64,000 nucleotides of DNA from Mycobacterium sp. ELW1 (GCF_008329905.1 NZ_CP032155.1:5208001-5272000), one strand, 5' to 3'. Positions 8,250 through 17,147 are shown, numbered from the stretch's first letter. The notes: a model not told the origin generated them from the letters alone. A program made the numbers and translations.

Positions 8250-9464
8250 TCAGTACACCCTTTCGAACACCGCGGCCAGGCCCTGGCCTCCGCCGATGCA
8301 CATCGTTTCCAGGCCGTAGCGCGCGTCGCGCCGGTGCAGTTCGCGGGCCAGGGTGGCCAGCATCCGGCCGCCGGTGGCTCCCACCGGATGCCCGAGCGAG
8401 ATCCCCGAGCCGTGGACGTTGGTGCGCCCGTGATCGGTATCGGTGAAGTTCCAGGCCCTCATGCATGCCAACGCCTGGGCGGCGAAAGCCTCGTTGAGTT
8501 CGATGAGGTCGATGTCGGCCAGCGTCAGACCGGCTTTGACCAAGGCCACCTCGGTGGCCGGCACCGGTCCGATGCCCATCACCTCCGGCCCCACCCCCGC
8601 CGACCCCCACGACACCAGCCGCACCAGCGGGGTCAGGCCCAGTTCGGCGGCCTTCTCCGGCGTGGTCACGATGCACATCGACGCGGCGTCGTTCTGCCCG
8701 CTGGAGTTGCCCGCGGTGACGGTGGCCTCCGGATCCTGCTTCAGCAGAACCGGTTTGAGCTTGCTCAACGATTCGACAGTAGTGCCGGCACGCGGATGCT
8801 CGTCGGTGTCGATCACATCGTCGCCGAGGCGGCTGGTGACCGTGACGGGAATGATCTCCTCGGCCAGGATGCCATCCTTCTGCGCGGCGACCGCCCGCTG
8901 ATGGGACGCCACCGCCAGCTCGTCCTGCTCCTGGCGGGAGATGCGGTACTCGCGGCGCAGGTTCTCGGCGGTCTCGAGCATGCCGCCCGGCACCGGGTGG
9001 TGCTTGCCACCGGCCGTCGTGCGCCCGCGGGCCAGACCGTCGTGCACCCGCACCCCGGTCCGGGCGCCGCCCCAGCGCATGTCGGTCGAGTAGAAGGCGA
9101 CGTTGCTCATGCTCTCCGCGCCGCCGGCGACGACGAGATCGTTGTCCCCCGAGGCGACCTGCAGGCACGCCTGGATGACGGCCTGCAGACCGGAGCCGCA
9201 GCGCCGGTCCACCTGCATACCGGGCACGGTGACCGGCAGGCCCGCGTCGAGCGCGACGACGCGGCCGATCGCCGGCGCCTCGCTGTTCGGATAACAGTGG
9301 CCGAGGATCACGTCCTCGACGGCCTCTGGTGCGATCCCGGTGCGCTGCAGCAGACCGTTGAGCGCAGCCACGCCGAGATCAACGGCAGTCAGCGCGGCGA
9401 ACATGCCGCCGTAGCGGCCGATTGGCGTGCGGACCGGCTCACAGATCACGGCGGTTCTGGGCAT
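8250..9464 (-). CDS. Acetyl-CoA C-acyltransferase (thiolase)
   Basis: 404 residues. The nucleophile is in VDRRCGSGLQAVIQA (Cys about 89). NSSGQNDAAS, GHPVGATG (catalytic His) and the second cysteine in ETMCIGGGQGLA complete a degradative thiolase active site. It carries out CoA-dependent cleavage of a 3-ketoacyl-CoA, the last step of beta-oxidation. Its ATG overlaps the upstream SDR stop by one base (TGATG), so the two are co-translated. Substrate chain or ring type cannot be read from sequence. Confidence 0.93.
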   Translation of the reverse strand: MPRTAVICEPVRTPIGRYGGMFAALTAVDLGVAALNGLLQRTGIAPEAVEDVILGHCYPNSEAPAIGRVVALDAGLPVTVPGMQVDRRCGSGLQAVIQACLQVASGDNDLVVAGGAESMSNVAFYSTDMRWGGARTGVRVHDGLARGRTTAGGKHHPVPGGMLETAENLRREYRISRQEQDELAVASHQRAVAAQKDGILAEEIIPVTVTSRLGDDVIDTDEHPRAGTTVESLSKLKPVLLKQDPEATVTAGNSSGQNDAASMCIVTTPEKAAELGLTPLVRLVSWGSAGVGPEVMGIGPVPATEVALVKAGLTLADIDLIELNEAFAAQALACMRAWNFTDTDHGRTNVHGSGISLGHPVGATGGRMLATLARELHRRDARYGLETMCIGGGQGLAAVFERVY

Positions 9465-10204
9465 CAGAGGTGCCGTCCGCCCGTGACCTCGAGGACCGTT
9501 CCGGTCATGTACGACGACAGGTCAGACGCCAGGAACAGCGCCACCTTGGCGACCTCGGAGGGCTCACCCGCACGGCCCATCGGCACCTCGGCCACCTTGG
9601 AATCCCAAATGCGTTGCGGCATGGCCTCGGTCATCGCCGACCGGATCAATCCGGGCTGGATGGCGTTGACCCGTACCCCGAGATGGGCCAGTTCCTTGGA
9701 GGCCGCCTTGGTCATGCCGACAATGCCGGCCTTGGCCGCCGAGTAGTTGGTCTGCCCGATCATGCCGACCTTGCCGGAGATCGACGACATGTTCACGATC
9801 GCGCCGCTCTTCTGCTCGCGCATCACCGTCGACGCCTTCTTCAGCCCGTTCCAGGTGCCCTTCAGATGCACCGAGATCACCTGATCGAACTCGTCCTCGG
9901 TCATCTTGCGCAGCGTGGCGTCGCGAGTGATGCCGGCGTTGTTCACCATGATGTCGAAGCGGCCGAACTGCTCGATGGCCGAATCGACGAGTGCGTCGAC
10001 GTCGGCGTACGCGGTGACATTGCACTGCACCGCACGGGCGACGTCGGCGCCACCGAGCTTGGTGACCGCCTCCTCGGTGGCCTCGCGATTGAGGTCACCG
10101 AGTATGACGCGGGCGCCCTCGGCGATGAACTGCTCCGCGATCGCAAAGCCGAGGCCCTGCGCTCCACCGGTGATGACCGCGGTCTGGCCGGCCAGCAGCG
10201 ACAT
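9464..10204 (-). CDS. Short-chain dehydrogenase/reductase (FabG-like)
   Basis: 246 residues from ATG 10204, with AGGAG seven bases upstream. [10 protein letters not shown] is the TGxxxGxG cofactor motif and NNAG follows. The catalytic set is Ser (NMSSISG), Tyr and Lys (YSAAKAG), and the C-terminus is [12 protein letters not shown]. It probably oxidises a 3-hydroxyacyl-CoA to the 3-keto form for the adjacent thiolase. First gene of the leftward operon; its promoter region faces the acyl-CoA dehydrogenase at 10300 across a palindrome. Confidence 0.92.
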   Translation of the reverse strand: MSLLAGQTAVITGGAQGLGFAIAEQFIAEGARVILGDLNREATEEAVTKLGGADVARAVQCNVTAYADVDALVDSAIEQFGRFDIMVNNAGITRDATLRKMTEDEFDQVISVHLKGTWNGLKKASTVMREQKSGAIVNMSSISGKVGMIGQTNYSAAKAGIVGMTKAASKELAHLGVRVNAIQPGLIRSAMTEAMPQRIWDSKVAEVPMGRAGEPSEVAKVALFLASDLSSYMTGTVLEVTGGRHL

Positions 10205-10246
10205 GTGAACTCCTAAGTTCCTCGAACGGACCCCCGAATTCCCAAC

Positions 10247-10265
10247 ATCATATTTCATATATGAT
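10247..10265. promoter_or_regulatory. Nested palindromic operator in divergent promoter region
   Basis: ATCATATTTCATATATGAT contains ATCATAT and ATATGAT arms around a 5-base spacer. The overlapping core TCATATATGA (10255-10264) is itself a perfect 10-bp palindrome. It is a conspicuous AT-rich island in GC-rich DNA, 43 bases from the SDR start and 34 bases before the acyl-CoA dehydrogenase ATG. It could control both operons; the FCD-type GntR at 6370-7053 is the most likely binder. Binding is inferred. Confidence 0.6.
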
Positions 10266-10299
10266 CGCGCCTGGCAGCGCCCCCGACCCAAGGAGCCTG

Positions 10300-11475
10300 A
10301 TGACCGGCCCGACGACCGACGTCAGCGACGACGACTTCCGCGAGATCCTGGCGCAGACCCGCCAGTTCGTGCGAACCGCCGTGGTTCCGCGCGAAGCCGA
10401 GATCCTCGCCGAGGACAAGGTGCCCGACGACCTGCGCGACCAGGCAAAAGCGATGGGCCTCTTCGGCTACGCCATCCCGCAGGAATGGGGTGGCCTCGGC
10501 CTGAACATCGCCCAGGATGTGGAGCTGGCCATGGAACTGGGGTACACCAGCCTGGCCCTGCGGTCGATGTTCGGCACCAACAACGGCATCGCCGGGCAGG
10601 TCCTCGTCGGGTTCGGCACCGACGAGCAGAAGTCGCGCTGGCTGGAGCCGATCGCCTCCGGCGACGTGGTCGCGTCGTTCGCGCTGACCGAGCCGGGTGC
10701 CGGTTCCAACCCGTCCGGACTGAAGACGAAAGCCGTTCGGGACGGCGGGGATTGGGTGATCAACGGCCGCAAGCAGTACATCACCAACGCCCCGGTGGCG
10801 AACCTGTTCATCGTGTTCGCCCGGACCCGGCCTGCCGACGAGAACTGCGCCGGGATCGCAGTCTTCCTGGTGCCCGCCGAGACGCCGGGCGTTGAGATCG
10901 GGGTGAAGGACGCCAAGATGGGCCAGGAGGGTGCCTGGACCTCCGATGTGAACTTCACCGACGTGCGGGTGGGTGACGACACCCTGATCGGCGGTAGTGA
11001 GGACATCGGTTACCGCGCGGCGATGACCTCGCTGGCCCGCGGCCGCATCCACATCGCGGCGCTGGCAGTCGGTTCCGCCCAGCGCGCACTCGACGAGTCC
11101 GTCAGCTACGCGGCCACGGCGACCCAGGGCGGCACGCCGATCGGCAGTTTCCAACTGGTGCAAGCGATGCTGGCCGATCAGCAGACCGGGGTGATGGCCG
11201 GACGTGCACTGGTACGCGACGCGGCACGCAAGTGGATCGACGACGAAGACCGCAGGATTGCGCCGTCGGTAGCCAAGCTGTTCTGCACCGAGATGGCCGG
11301 CAACGTCGCCGATCTCGCGGTCCAGGTACACGGCGGCGCCGGGTACATGCGCGGTGTGCCCGTCGAGCGGATCTACCGCGAGGTCCGGCTGTTACGGCTG
11401 TACGAGGGCACCAGCGAGATTCAGCGCCTCATCGTGGGCGGCGGACTGGTCAAGGAAGCGCAGCGCAAGCAATGA
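10300..11475 (+). CDS. Acyl-CoA dehydrogenase 2
   Basis: 391 residues from ATG 10300, chosen because AAGGAG lies five bases upstream; an ATG at 10261 falls inside the palindrome. [19 protein letters not shown] is the FAD/substrate signature, and [34 protein letters not shown] carries the second signature and the probable catalytic Glu. It differs clearly from dehydrogenase 1, implying a second desaturation in the same route. Its stop overlaps the ATG of the mycofactocin-type SDR (ATGA). Confidence 0.92.
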   Translation: MTGPTTDVSDDDFREILAQTRQFVRTAVVPREAEILAEDKVPDDLRDQAKAMGLFGYAIPQEWGGLGLNIAQDVELAMELGYTSLALRSMFGTNNGIAGQVLVGFGTDEQKSRWLEPIASGDVVASFALTEPGAGSNPSGLKTKAVRDGGDWVINGRKQYITNAPVANLFIVFARTRPADENCAGIAVFLVPAETPGVEIGVKDAKMGQEGAWTSDVNFTDVRVGDDTLIGGSEDIGYRAAMTSLARGRIHIAALAVGSAQRALDESVSYAATATQGGTPIGSFQLVQAMLADQQTGVMAGRALVRDAARKWIDDEDRRIAPSVAKLFCTEMAGNVADLAVQVHGGAGYMRGVPVERIYREVRLLRLYEGTSEIQRLIVGGGLVKEAQRKQ

Positions 11476-12293
11476 CGGGAAAGCTCAGCGGCAAGGTCGC
11501 ATTCATCACCGGCGCCGCCCGCGGCCAGGGCCGGGCCCACGCGGTGAAGATGGCCCGCGAGGGTGCCGACATCATCGCCGTCGACATCGCAGGCAAGCTG
11601 CCGGACTGCGTTCCGTACAACCCGGCCACGCCGGAGGACCTGGCCGAGACCGTGCGTCTGGTCGAAGCAACCGGACAGCGCATCCTGTCGGCGGTGGCGG
11701 ACACCCGCGACCTCGATGGGCTCAAGGACGTGGTGCGAGACGGCGTGGCCACGTTGGGCCGCCTCGACATCATCGTCGCCAACGCGGGCATCACCTCGCC
11801 GGCGGCGTGGGACGACATCACCCCGGAGGCCTTCCGGGATGTCATGGACGTCAACGTGACTGGTACCTGGAACACCGTGATGGCCGGTGCGCCGGCAATC
11901 GTCGAGGGCGGTCGCGGCGGGTCGATCATCCTGATCAGCTCGGCGGCCGGGATCAAGCTGCAGCCGTTCATGGTGCACTACACCGCCAGCAAGCACGCTG
12001 TCACCGGGATGGCCAGGGCATTCGCCGCCGAGCTCGGCAAGCACAACATCAGGGTCAACAGCGTTCATCCGGGACCGGTCAACACCGACATGGGCACCGG
12101 CGACATGGTGGCGGAACTGGGCAAGGCGATGGAGACCAACCCGGCGCTGCAGAACATGATGCTGCCGTTCCTGCCGATCTACATCGCCGAGCCCGAGGAC
12201 ATCGCCGACACGGTCTGCTTCCTGGCCAGCGACGAGGCAAAACTTATTACCGCTGAGGCGATTTCAGTCGATCAGGGCTCGACGAAGTACTGA
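11472..12293 (+). CDS. Mycofactocin-coupled SDR family oxidoreductase
   Basis: 273 residues. ITGAARGQGRAHA (12-24) is the cofactor motif. The family-specific insert GKLPDCVPYNPATPEDLAETVR (about 41-62) after the second strand is typical of mycofactocin-associated SDRs (carveol dehydrogenase type), which hold NAD tightly and pass electrons to mycofactocin. Ser156/157, Tyr170 and Lys174 form the catalytic set. It probably oxidises a secondary alcohol. It is translationally coupled to acyl-CoA dehydrogenase 2 and converges with the hydrolase gene, overlapping by 47 bases. The mycofactocin genes are not in this window. Confidence 0.88.
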   Translation: MTGKLSGKVAFITGAARGQGRAHAVKMAREGADIIAVDIAGKLPDCVPYNPATPEDLAETVRLVEATGQRILSAVADTRDLDGLKDVVRDGVATLGRLDIIVANAGITSPAAWDDITPEAFRDVMDVNVTGTWNTVMAGAPAIVEGGRGGSIILISSAAGIKLQPFMVHYTASKHAVTGMARAFAAELGKHNIRVNSVHPGPVNTDMGTGDMVAELGKAMETNPALQNMMLPFLPIYIAEPEDIADTVCFLASDEAKLITAEAISVDQGSTKY

Positions 12294-13188
12294 GGGTACG
12301 GGTCAGGAAGGCCACCTGGTCGCCGGCGGCCTTCTCGAACCAGTCGTGACCGGGCCACACGTCGAAATGATCGCAGGGATAGTGATGTACCTGTCCGCGG
12401 CCCAGCACCGCGGTCTTGACCACCGATTCGGCAGGCACGTAGCGGTCGAAATCGGCGACCTGAACCAGCAGCGGGCACCGTAACCGCTTGGCGGCGTCCG
12501 CCGTTCGGATCGACGCGATCTGCAGGCCTACCGCGGAGTCGACCTCGTTGCGCCAGGTCGGTCCGGCCATCGCGGTATAGCTCTCGTAGGCGCCGTCCAG
12601 GGCCAGCGCTCCCGGCTCACCGGGACGGCCGACCAGGGGCATCAACGTCGGGCGGCGACCGCGCGCCACATCGACCCGGCTTTTGAGGCCCACCGCCGTC
12701 CATTTCAATGCCTGCCCGACATCGCGGTGTTCGACGGCCGCACGACTGACGGCCACGCCGCTGGTCAGGGGCGTCATCGCGATCACGCCCGCGACGTCGG
12801 TGTGGTCGGCGGCCACCCGGATCACATGGCCACCGGACATCGAGGATCCCCACAGCACAATGCGGCCCGCGTCGACACCGGGCAGCCGCTTGGCCGCGGT
12901 GATCGCGGCCTCGAAGTCGGCGATCTGTCCGGCCACCGAAACCGTCTGCCGCGGTTCGCCGTCCGATGCACCGAAGCCCCGGTAGTCGAAGGCCAGCACG
13001 TCCACGCCTGCCGCGCTGATCCGCTCGGCGAACGGCTCCAGTCCGGAGTCCTTCGTTCCCCCGAAGCCATGGCCCATGACCACCACCGGGCGCCCGGCCG
13101 GGCCGGCGAAAGAGTCACCCTGGCCGGGGAAATGCCATGCGCTGCAGCGCACCCCGGACGAATCGAATGTGACGTCGGCCCGGCTCAT
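12247..13188 (-). CDS. Alpha/beta hydrolase
   Basis: 313 residues from ATG 13188, which overlaps the monooxygenase stop (ATGA). VVVMGHGFGG is the oxyanion strand, VLWGSSMSGGHVIR the nucleophile elbow (GxSxG, Ser), ADFDRYVP contributes the acid, and HHYPCDHFDVW the histidine. A dienelactone-hydrolase/S15-like serine hydrolase. Behind a flavin monooxygenase, hydrolysis of an ester or lactone product is a reasonable guess. The 3' end overlaps the convergent SDR gene by 47 bases, so the two transcripts are antisense there. Confidence 0.88.
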   Translation of the reverse strand: MSRADVTFDSSGVRCSAWHFPGQGDSFAGPAGRPVVVMGHGFGGTKDSGLEPFAERISAAGVDVLAFDYRGFGASDGEPRQTVSVAGQIADFEAAITAAKRLPGVDAGRIVLWGSSMSGGHVIRVAADHTDVAGVIAMTPLTSGVAVSRAAVEHRDVGQALKWTAVGLKSRVDVARGRRPTLMPLVGRPGEPGALALDGAYESYTAMAGPTWRNEVDSAVGLQIASIRTADAAKRLRCPLLVQVADFDRYVPAESVVKTAVLGRGQVHHYPCDHFDVWPGHDWFEKAAGDQVAFLTRTLSTSSSPDRLKSPQR

Positions 13189-14531
13189 ACGGCAACCCGT
13201 CGGCGACGCGCCAGTTCGGCACGCTTCATGCCCGCAGGTAGTTCCCTGGTGCGGATGTCGTGGTCGTAGTGGAAGTAGTCGACCTGCTGGGTGTGCCGCG
13301 GGCGGTCGGTGCAATGCCCCACGTAGAGCTTCTGATCGGCGTCGATCACGCGTTCCATCTCGGCGGCCGGTGGCAGCGCATAGCGCCCCACCGCGTAGGC
13401 GGCCAGCAGCTTCGCCTGGCACTCGATGAACGGAAACAACGTCGGCACCGCCTGGGCGAAGCCGATGAACACCAGATTGTCCATGCCTGGCTTGAACATT
13501 CGCTTGTACAGCCGGATGGCGTTGTCCGGTGCGTTGATGAACTCAGGATCGAAGAACGGGAACGTGATGTTGTAACCGGTGGCGTAGACGATCACGTCGA
13601 ACACACCGCTGGTGCCGTCGTCGAAGTGGACGGTGTCCCCGTCGAGGCGGCTCACGTTGGGCTTCGGGATGACGTCACCGGACCCCAGCCGCAGCGGGAG
13701 TTCCACCGATTGCGTGGGATGCGCCTCGAACAGCTTGTGGTTGGGCGCGGGCAGGCCGTACAACTCAGGGTTGATGCCCATCGCGGGCGCCAGCAGCTGA
13801 ACGGCCTTGCGCTGCCAGGACAACGGGATGTACGGCGATGTCTGCCACACGCTGTCACCAGGGCGCCCGGCGATGTACTTGGGCACGATCCAGGCACTCG
13901 AACGGGTCGACAGCGTCACCGTGTTCTGCAGGGTCCGAGACGACAGCTCGACGGTGATGTCGGCAGCGCTGTTGCCGATGCCGACCACCAAGATTCGTTT
14001 GCCGGTCAGATTCAGCGGAGTCTGCGGGTCGATGTAGTGGTGGGAATGGATTGTCTCGCCGGTGAATTCACCGGGGAAGTCCGGATAGCGGGCGTCCCAG
14101 TGGTGGCCGTTGCCGACGACCAGCAGGTCGAACTCCCGCGTCTGACCCTTCTGGTCGGTGATCTCCCAGCGGCCGTCGGAGTTCAGGCCGGCGTGCTGGA
14201 CGCCGTTGTTGAACTCGATGTTCTCTTCCAGCCCGAACGTCTCGGCGTAGGAATCGAGGTAGGTCTTGATGTCGCTGTGGTGCGGGAACGATGGGAAGTG
14301 TTCCGGAATGGGGAAGTCCCGGAACGACAACCGTTGTTTGGAGGTGTCGATGTGCAGCGACCGGTAGGCGCTGCTCAACCCGTTGGGGTTGGCGAAGGCC
14401 CAGTTGCCGCCGATGCGGTCGGACAGTTCGAAGGTGGTGTAGGGCACGCCATAGTCCTTGAGCATTTTGCCCGAGGTCAGTCCGCTGACCCCCGCGCCGA
14501 TGATCGCGGTGCGGGGCATGGATTCGCCCAA
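13185..14531 (-). CDS. Class B flavin-containing monooxygenase
   Basis: 448 residues. TTG 14531 is taken as start because AGGAG lies six bases upstream; ATG 14519 would remove four residues. GAGVSG (about 12-17) binds FAD and VVGIGNSAADI binds NADPH. FTGETIHSHHY matches the FMO signature FxGxxxHxxxY, not the Baeyer-Villiger form ending WP. VYATGYNITFPFF is the C-terminal ATG motif. It inserts oxygen using NADPH; N-, S- or Baeyer-Villiger oxidation cannot be told apart here. Second-last gene of the leftward operon. Confidence 0.88.
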   Translation of the reverse strand: MGESMPRTAIIGAGVSGLTSGKMLKDYGVPYTTFELSDRIGGNWAFANPNGLSSAYRSLHIDTSKQRLSFRDFPIPEHFPSFPHHSDIKTYLDSYAETFGLEENIEFNNGVQHAGLNSDGRWEITDQKGQTREFDLLVVGNGHHWDARYPDFPGEFTGETIHSHHYIDPQTPLNLTGKRILVVGIGNSAADITVELSSRTLQNTVTLSTRSSAWIVPKYIAGRPGDSVWQTSPYIPLSWQRKAVQLLAPAMGINPELYGLPAPNHKLFEAHPTQSVELPLRLGSGDVIPKPNVSRLDGDTVHFDDGTSGVFDVIVYATGYNITFPFFDPEFINAPDNAIRLYKRMFKPGMDNLVFIGFAQAVPTLFPFIECQAKLLAAYAVGRYALPPAAEMERVIDADQKLYVGHCTDRPRHTQQVDYFHYDHDIRTRELPAGMKRAELARRRRVAV

Positions 14532-14540
14532 CGTGTACTC

Positions 14541-15614
14541 CTAGCTTGTTACGAGCTCTAGTGTGCCCAGGTCGCGGATGGCGGCGCATCCCCGGCGCAG
14601 CATCGCGGCCATCATGTCGTCGCCGCGTTCGGTTTCCACCGCGAACGCACAACCCAGTGCGGAGATCAGCGGAACCTGGATCATCCCCAGAAGGTAGTCG
14701 TGCCAGCAGGTGGCCGCGTCGTAGTCGGCAACCCCGGTATCGAGCAGGGCCCGGTGATACTCCGCGACGAGGTCCCGCTCCGCCTTGGCGCGCAGCGCTG
14801 GTTCCAGGCTGGTTCCGGTGAAGTACGCCAGGTCGCGGCCCGCCAGCCCGACACCGAGGGTCTGCCAGTCGACCACGCTGACCCGATCGCCATCGAAGAG
14901 CAGGTTGTCCAGCCGGTAGTCACCGTGCAGCAGAGCGAACCGGTCCGGCGCGTTCAGCAGCCACGGCGTCACCAGATCCATTGCCGCCAACAACGTTTCG
15001 GCGTCCTGCGCGTTCAGCCTGGATCCGAGTTTGTCGATGGTGATGCCGGCGGCCATTTTCGAGATGTCACCGAGCCCCCGGATGGCGTCCTCCCCGACAA
15101 CCGACATCGCCAGGCCGGGGAAGGTCTGCCAGCGTTCGTCACACCAGGTCGGTCCGTGCAAACCGGCCAGGGCGCGCACCGCCAGGCGGGCCTGCGGCAG
15201 ATCGCAGCCGGCGATCTGGTCGCCCTGGACGGCCGGGGCCTGATCGGCCAGCAACAGGGCGTAACTGGCTCCGTCATTGGCGATCTCGACGTGGTAGCAC
15301 CGCGGGATCGGGATGGTCACCAGCTCGGCGACGGACTGATAGAACGCACACTCGCTGCGGTAGCCCAGCGTCACCCGGTCCCGCACGGCGTCGTCATTGG
15401 CGGGCAGTTTCAGGATGAAGCTGCCCGGCAGGTTGTCCGGGTTCTCGGCGTAGGTGGCCGTGACGCGGAACGTCGCGCCCGTCTGCCCGGTGCCCACCGG
15501 CGTCACCTCGACGGTGGCGACGTCGGCCGCCGAACCGGAACTGCGCAGAACGCCGGCCAGCCAGTCGCTGGTGACATCGGTGGGATAGCGAGGGATCGCG
15601 GTCGCGGCGCTCAT
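14541..15614 (-). CDS. Phosphotransferase family protein (APH/choline kinase fold)
   Basis: 357 residues from ATG 15614, with GGAAGG upstream. Kinase-like fold: SFILKLPAND holds the ATP-site lysine, ALLHGDYRLDNLLFD is the catalytic loop (HGDxxxxN) and VSVVDWQTLGVG is the metal-binding Asp segment. Resembles the ecdysteroid-kinase-like / acyl-CoA-dehydrogenase-linked APH group common in mycobacterial lipid operons rather than drug-modifying enzymes. It may phosphorylate a hydroxylated substrate. It overlaps the upstream SDR stop (ATGA). Confidence 0.82.
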   Translation of the reverse strand: MSAATAIPRYPTDVTSDWLAGVLRSSGSAADVATVEVTPVGTGQTGATFRVTATYAENPDNLPGSFILKLPANDDAVRDRVTLGYRSECAFYQSVAELVTIPIPRCYHVEIANDGASYALLLADQAPAVQGDQIAGCDLPQARLAVRALAGLHGPTWCDERWQTFPGLAMSVVGEDAIRGLGDISKMAAGITIDKLGSRLNAQDAETLLAAMDLVTPWLLNAPDRFALLHGDYRLDNLLFDGDRVSVVDWQTLGVGLAGRDLAYFTGTSLEPALRAKAERDLVAEYHRALLDTGVADYDAATCWHDYLLGMIQVPLISALGCAFAVETERGDDMMAAMLRRGCAAIRDLGTLELVTS

Positions 15615-16435
15615 GGTGTGGGCTGCCTTCCATCGGAGCGTTGTCGGTCGACGAAGCGCACAGCCATCCGGTTGAGCAAGCCGGGTGCCAGACGCGCGAA
15701 AAGCCATGCCGCGCGGGCCTGACGAGGTGCGACCAGGAGGGCCTTGTTGCGTTCGATGGCCCGCAGCGTATCGGCGGCCAACCGGTCCGGGCTATAGAAA
15801 GTCTCATTGCGCTGGCCCATCCGGTAGAACTCGCGGCCGTTGAAGTCGCCGAGCCAGCCTTTGTCGAGAATCGGGGTGTCCACCGCGGTCGGGCAGATGG
15901 CCAGCACTCCGACCCCGTGGCCGAGGGCTTCGGTGCGCAGCGCCAGCGACAGGCCGACGACGGCGTGCTTTGTCATCACGTAGCTGGTGATCCGGCCGGC
16001 GGCGGCGAGACCCGCCATCGATGCGGTGTTGATGATGTGGCCGCCCTTCTGGCGGACCATCTGCGGGTAGGCCGCGTGCACCCCGTGCACGACACCGCGG
16101 ACGTTCACGTCGATGATGCTGTTCCACTGATCCAGGGTGAGCAGTTCGGTGTCGCCGCCCCAGGTGATGCCGGCGTTGTTGAACAGCAGGTCGATTCGGC
16201 CGGCATGCTCGACGACACCATCGACCGCCTGCTGGACGGCGGCGGCGTCGGTGACGTCGAGTTGCACGGGTGTCCCCCGCTTGCTCAGCGAGGCGGCGGT
16301 GCGTTCGGCGGCGGCGCCGTCGATGTCGGTGCACAGCACGTCGGCTCCGGCATCGGCCAGCGCCCGGCACAGTGCCGCACCGATTCCCGAGCCGGCGCCG
16401 GTGACGATCGCCTGCTTGCCGACGAACCGCGTCAC
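15611..16435 (-). CDS. SDR family NAD(P)-dependent oxidoreductase
   Basis: 274 residues from GTG 16435, which overlaps the truncated SDR stop (GTGA). VTGAGSGIGAALC is the cofactor motif, NNAG follows, Ser is in NTASMAG, and Tyr/Lys in YVMTKHA. The C-terminus (about 200-274) is extended and hydrophobic/basic (AAWLFARLAPGLLNRMAVRFV), typical of the membrane-leaning SDR subgroup. Probably oxidises an alcohol of the substrate for the monooxygenase operon. Function inferred from neighbours. Confidence 0.88.
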   Translation of the reverse strand: MTRFVGKQAIVTGAGSGIGAALCRALADAGADVLCTDIDGAAAERTAASLSKRGTPVQLDVTDAAAVQQAVDGVVEHAGRIDLLFNNAGITWGGDTELLTLDQWNSIIDVNVRGVVHGVHAAYPQMVRQKGGHIINTASMAGLAAAGRITSYVMTKHAVVGLSLALRTEALGHGVGVLAICPTAVDTPILDKGWLGDFNGREFYRMGQRNETFYSPDRLAADTLRAIERNKALLVAPRQARAAWLFARLAPGLLNRMAVRFVDRQRSDGRQPTP

Positions 16436-16821
16436 GCCGAGGCCATCCGGTCGACGTGGGCGAGCACGTCGGGATAGCGCTTGAGGTGGGCACCGCCGTT
16501 GAGGTCCAGAACCTCGCCGGTGAGCCAGGAGGCCTGGTCCGAGCAGAGGAACAGCACCGCCTCGGCGACATCCTCGGGAACGCCGTCGGCCATGGTCACC
16601 AGTTCGGTCAGCGGAGTGTGGACGAAGCCCGGTGAGACGGCGTTGACCCGGACGCCGCGCGGGCCCTTCTCGAGCGCGGCGACCTGGGTCAGCTTGGCCA
16701 GTCCGGCTTTGGCCGAGCAATAGGCGCTCATGCCCGACGCGGCGAGCCGGGCGTTGAGCGAGGTGATCGACACCAGCGAGCCGCCCACGACAACCGCCCG
16801 TTGCGCTGCTGCTTCCGACAT
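16432..16821 (-). pseudogene. Truncated SDR: C-terminal half only
   Basis: 129 residues from ATG 16821 (AGGAGG four bases upstream); an ATG at 16857 would add 12. It keeps the catalytic Ser (SLVSITSLNA), Tyr and Lys (YCSAK), the PGFVHTPL segment and the C-terminal GEVLDLNGGAHL. The whole N-terminal Rossmann half with the TGxxxGIG nucleotide site is missing: intact SDRs are about 250 residues. Only some 100 bases separate it from tRNA-Phe and no frame there restores the lost half. Likely a remnant, though it keeps a ribosome site and coupling to the next SDR. Confidence 0.7.
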
Positions 16822-16958
16822 CCCGCCTCCTGTGCACGATCGCGCGGGTCCGCTCATGTCGCGTCTACTGTAAGCGATACGGCAAGAGTCGCGGTAGAGC
16901 GACCTCCGGAAGCGATACTGGGAAAGAGCCCAGAAACGGACGGGCTGACGAAGCTGAG

Positions 16959-17032
16959 TGGCCAGGGCCGGGATCGAACCGGCGACCTTCCGCTTTTCAG
17001 GCGGACGCTCGTACCAACTGAGCTACCTGGCC
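16959..17032 (-). tRNA. tRNA-Phe (GAA)
   Basis: 74-nt cloverleaf. Acceptor arm GGCCAGG pairs with CCTGGCC, discriminator A. The anticodon loop CTGAAAA gives GAA. The T arm is CCGGTTCGATCCCGG. No CCA is encoded. It is the last of three leftward tRNA genes, and its 3' end faces the truncated SDR and the catabolic block. Confidence 0.97.
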
Positions 17033-17073
17033 GGAAGGCACTGCGTCAATCCAATGCCTCACCACATACATGG

Positions 17074-17147
17074 CGACCCTGACGGGACTCGAACCCGCGA
17101 CCTCCGCCGTGACAGGGCGGCGCGCTAACCAACTGCGCCACAGGGCC
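17074..17147 (-). tRNA. tRNA-Asp (GTC)
   Basis: 74-nt cloverleaf. Acceptor GGCCCTG pairs with CAGGGTC (one G-U pair), discriminator G as usual for Asp. The anticodon loop CTGTCAC gives GTC, and the T loop is GGTTCGAGTCC. The CCA end is encoded at 17073-17071. Middle gene of the leftward cluster. Confidence 0.97.

Noticed and set aside
13185..14531. Baeyer-Villiger monooxygenase call
   Set aside because: The diagnostic motif ends in HHY (FMO form) not WP, so only the broader class B monooxygenase name is supported.
14541..15614. Aminoglycoside resistance gene
   Set aside because: It has the APH fold but sits in a lipid-type catabolic operon and resembles the broad mycobacterial phosphotransferase group, so no resistance role is claimed.
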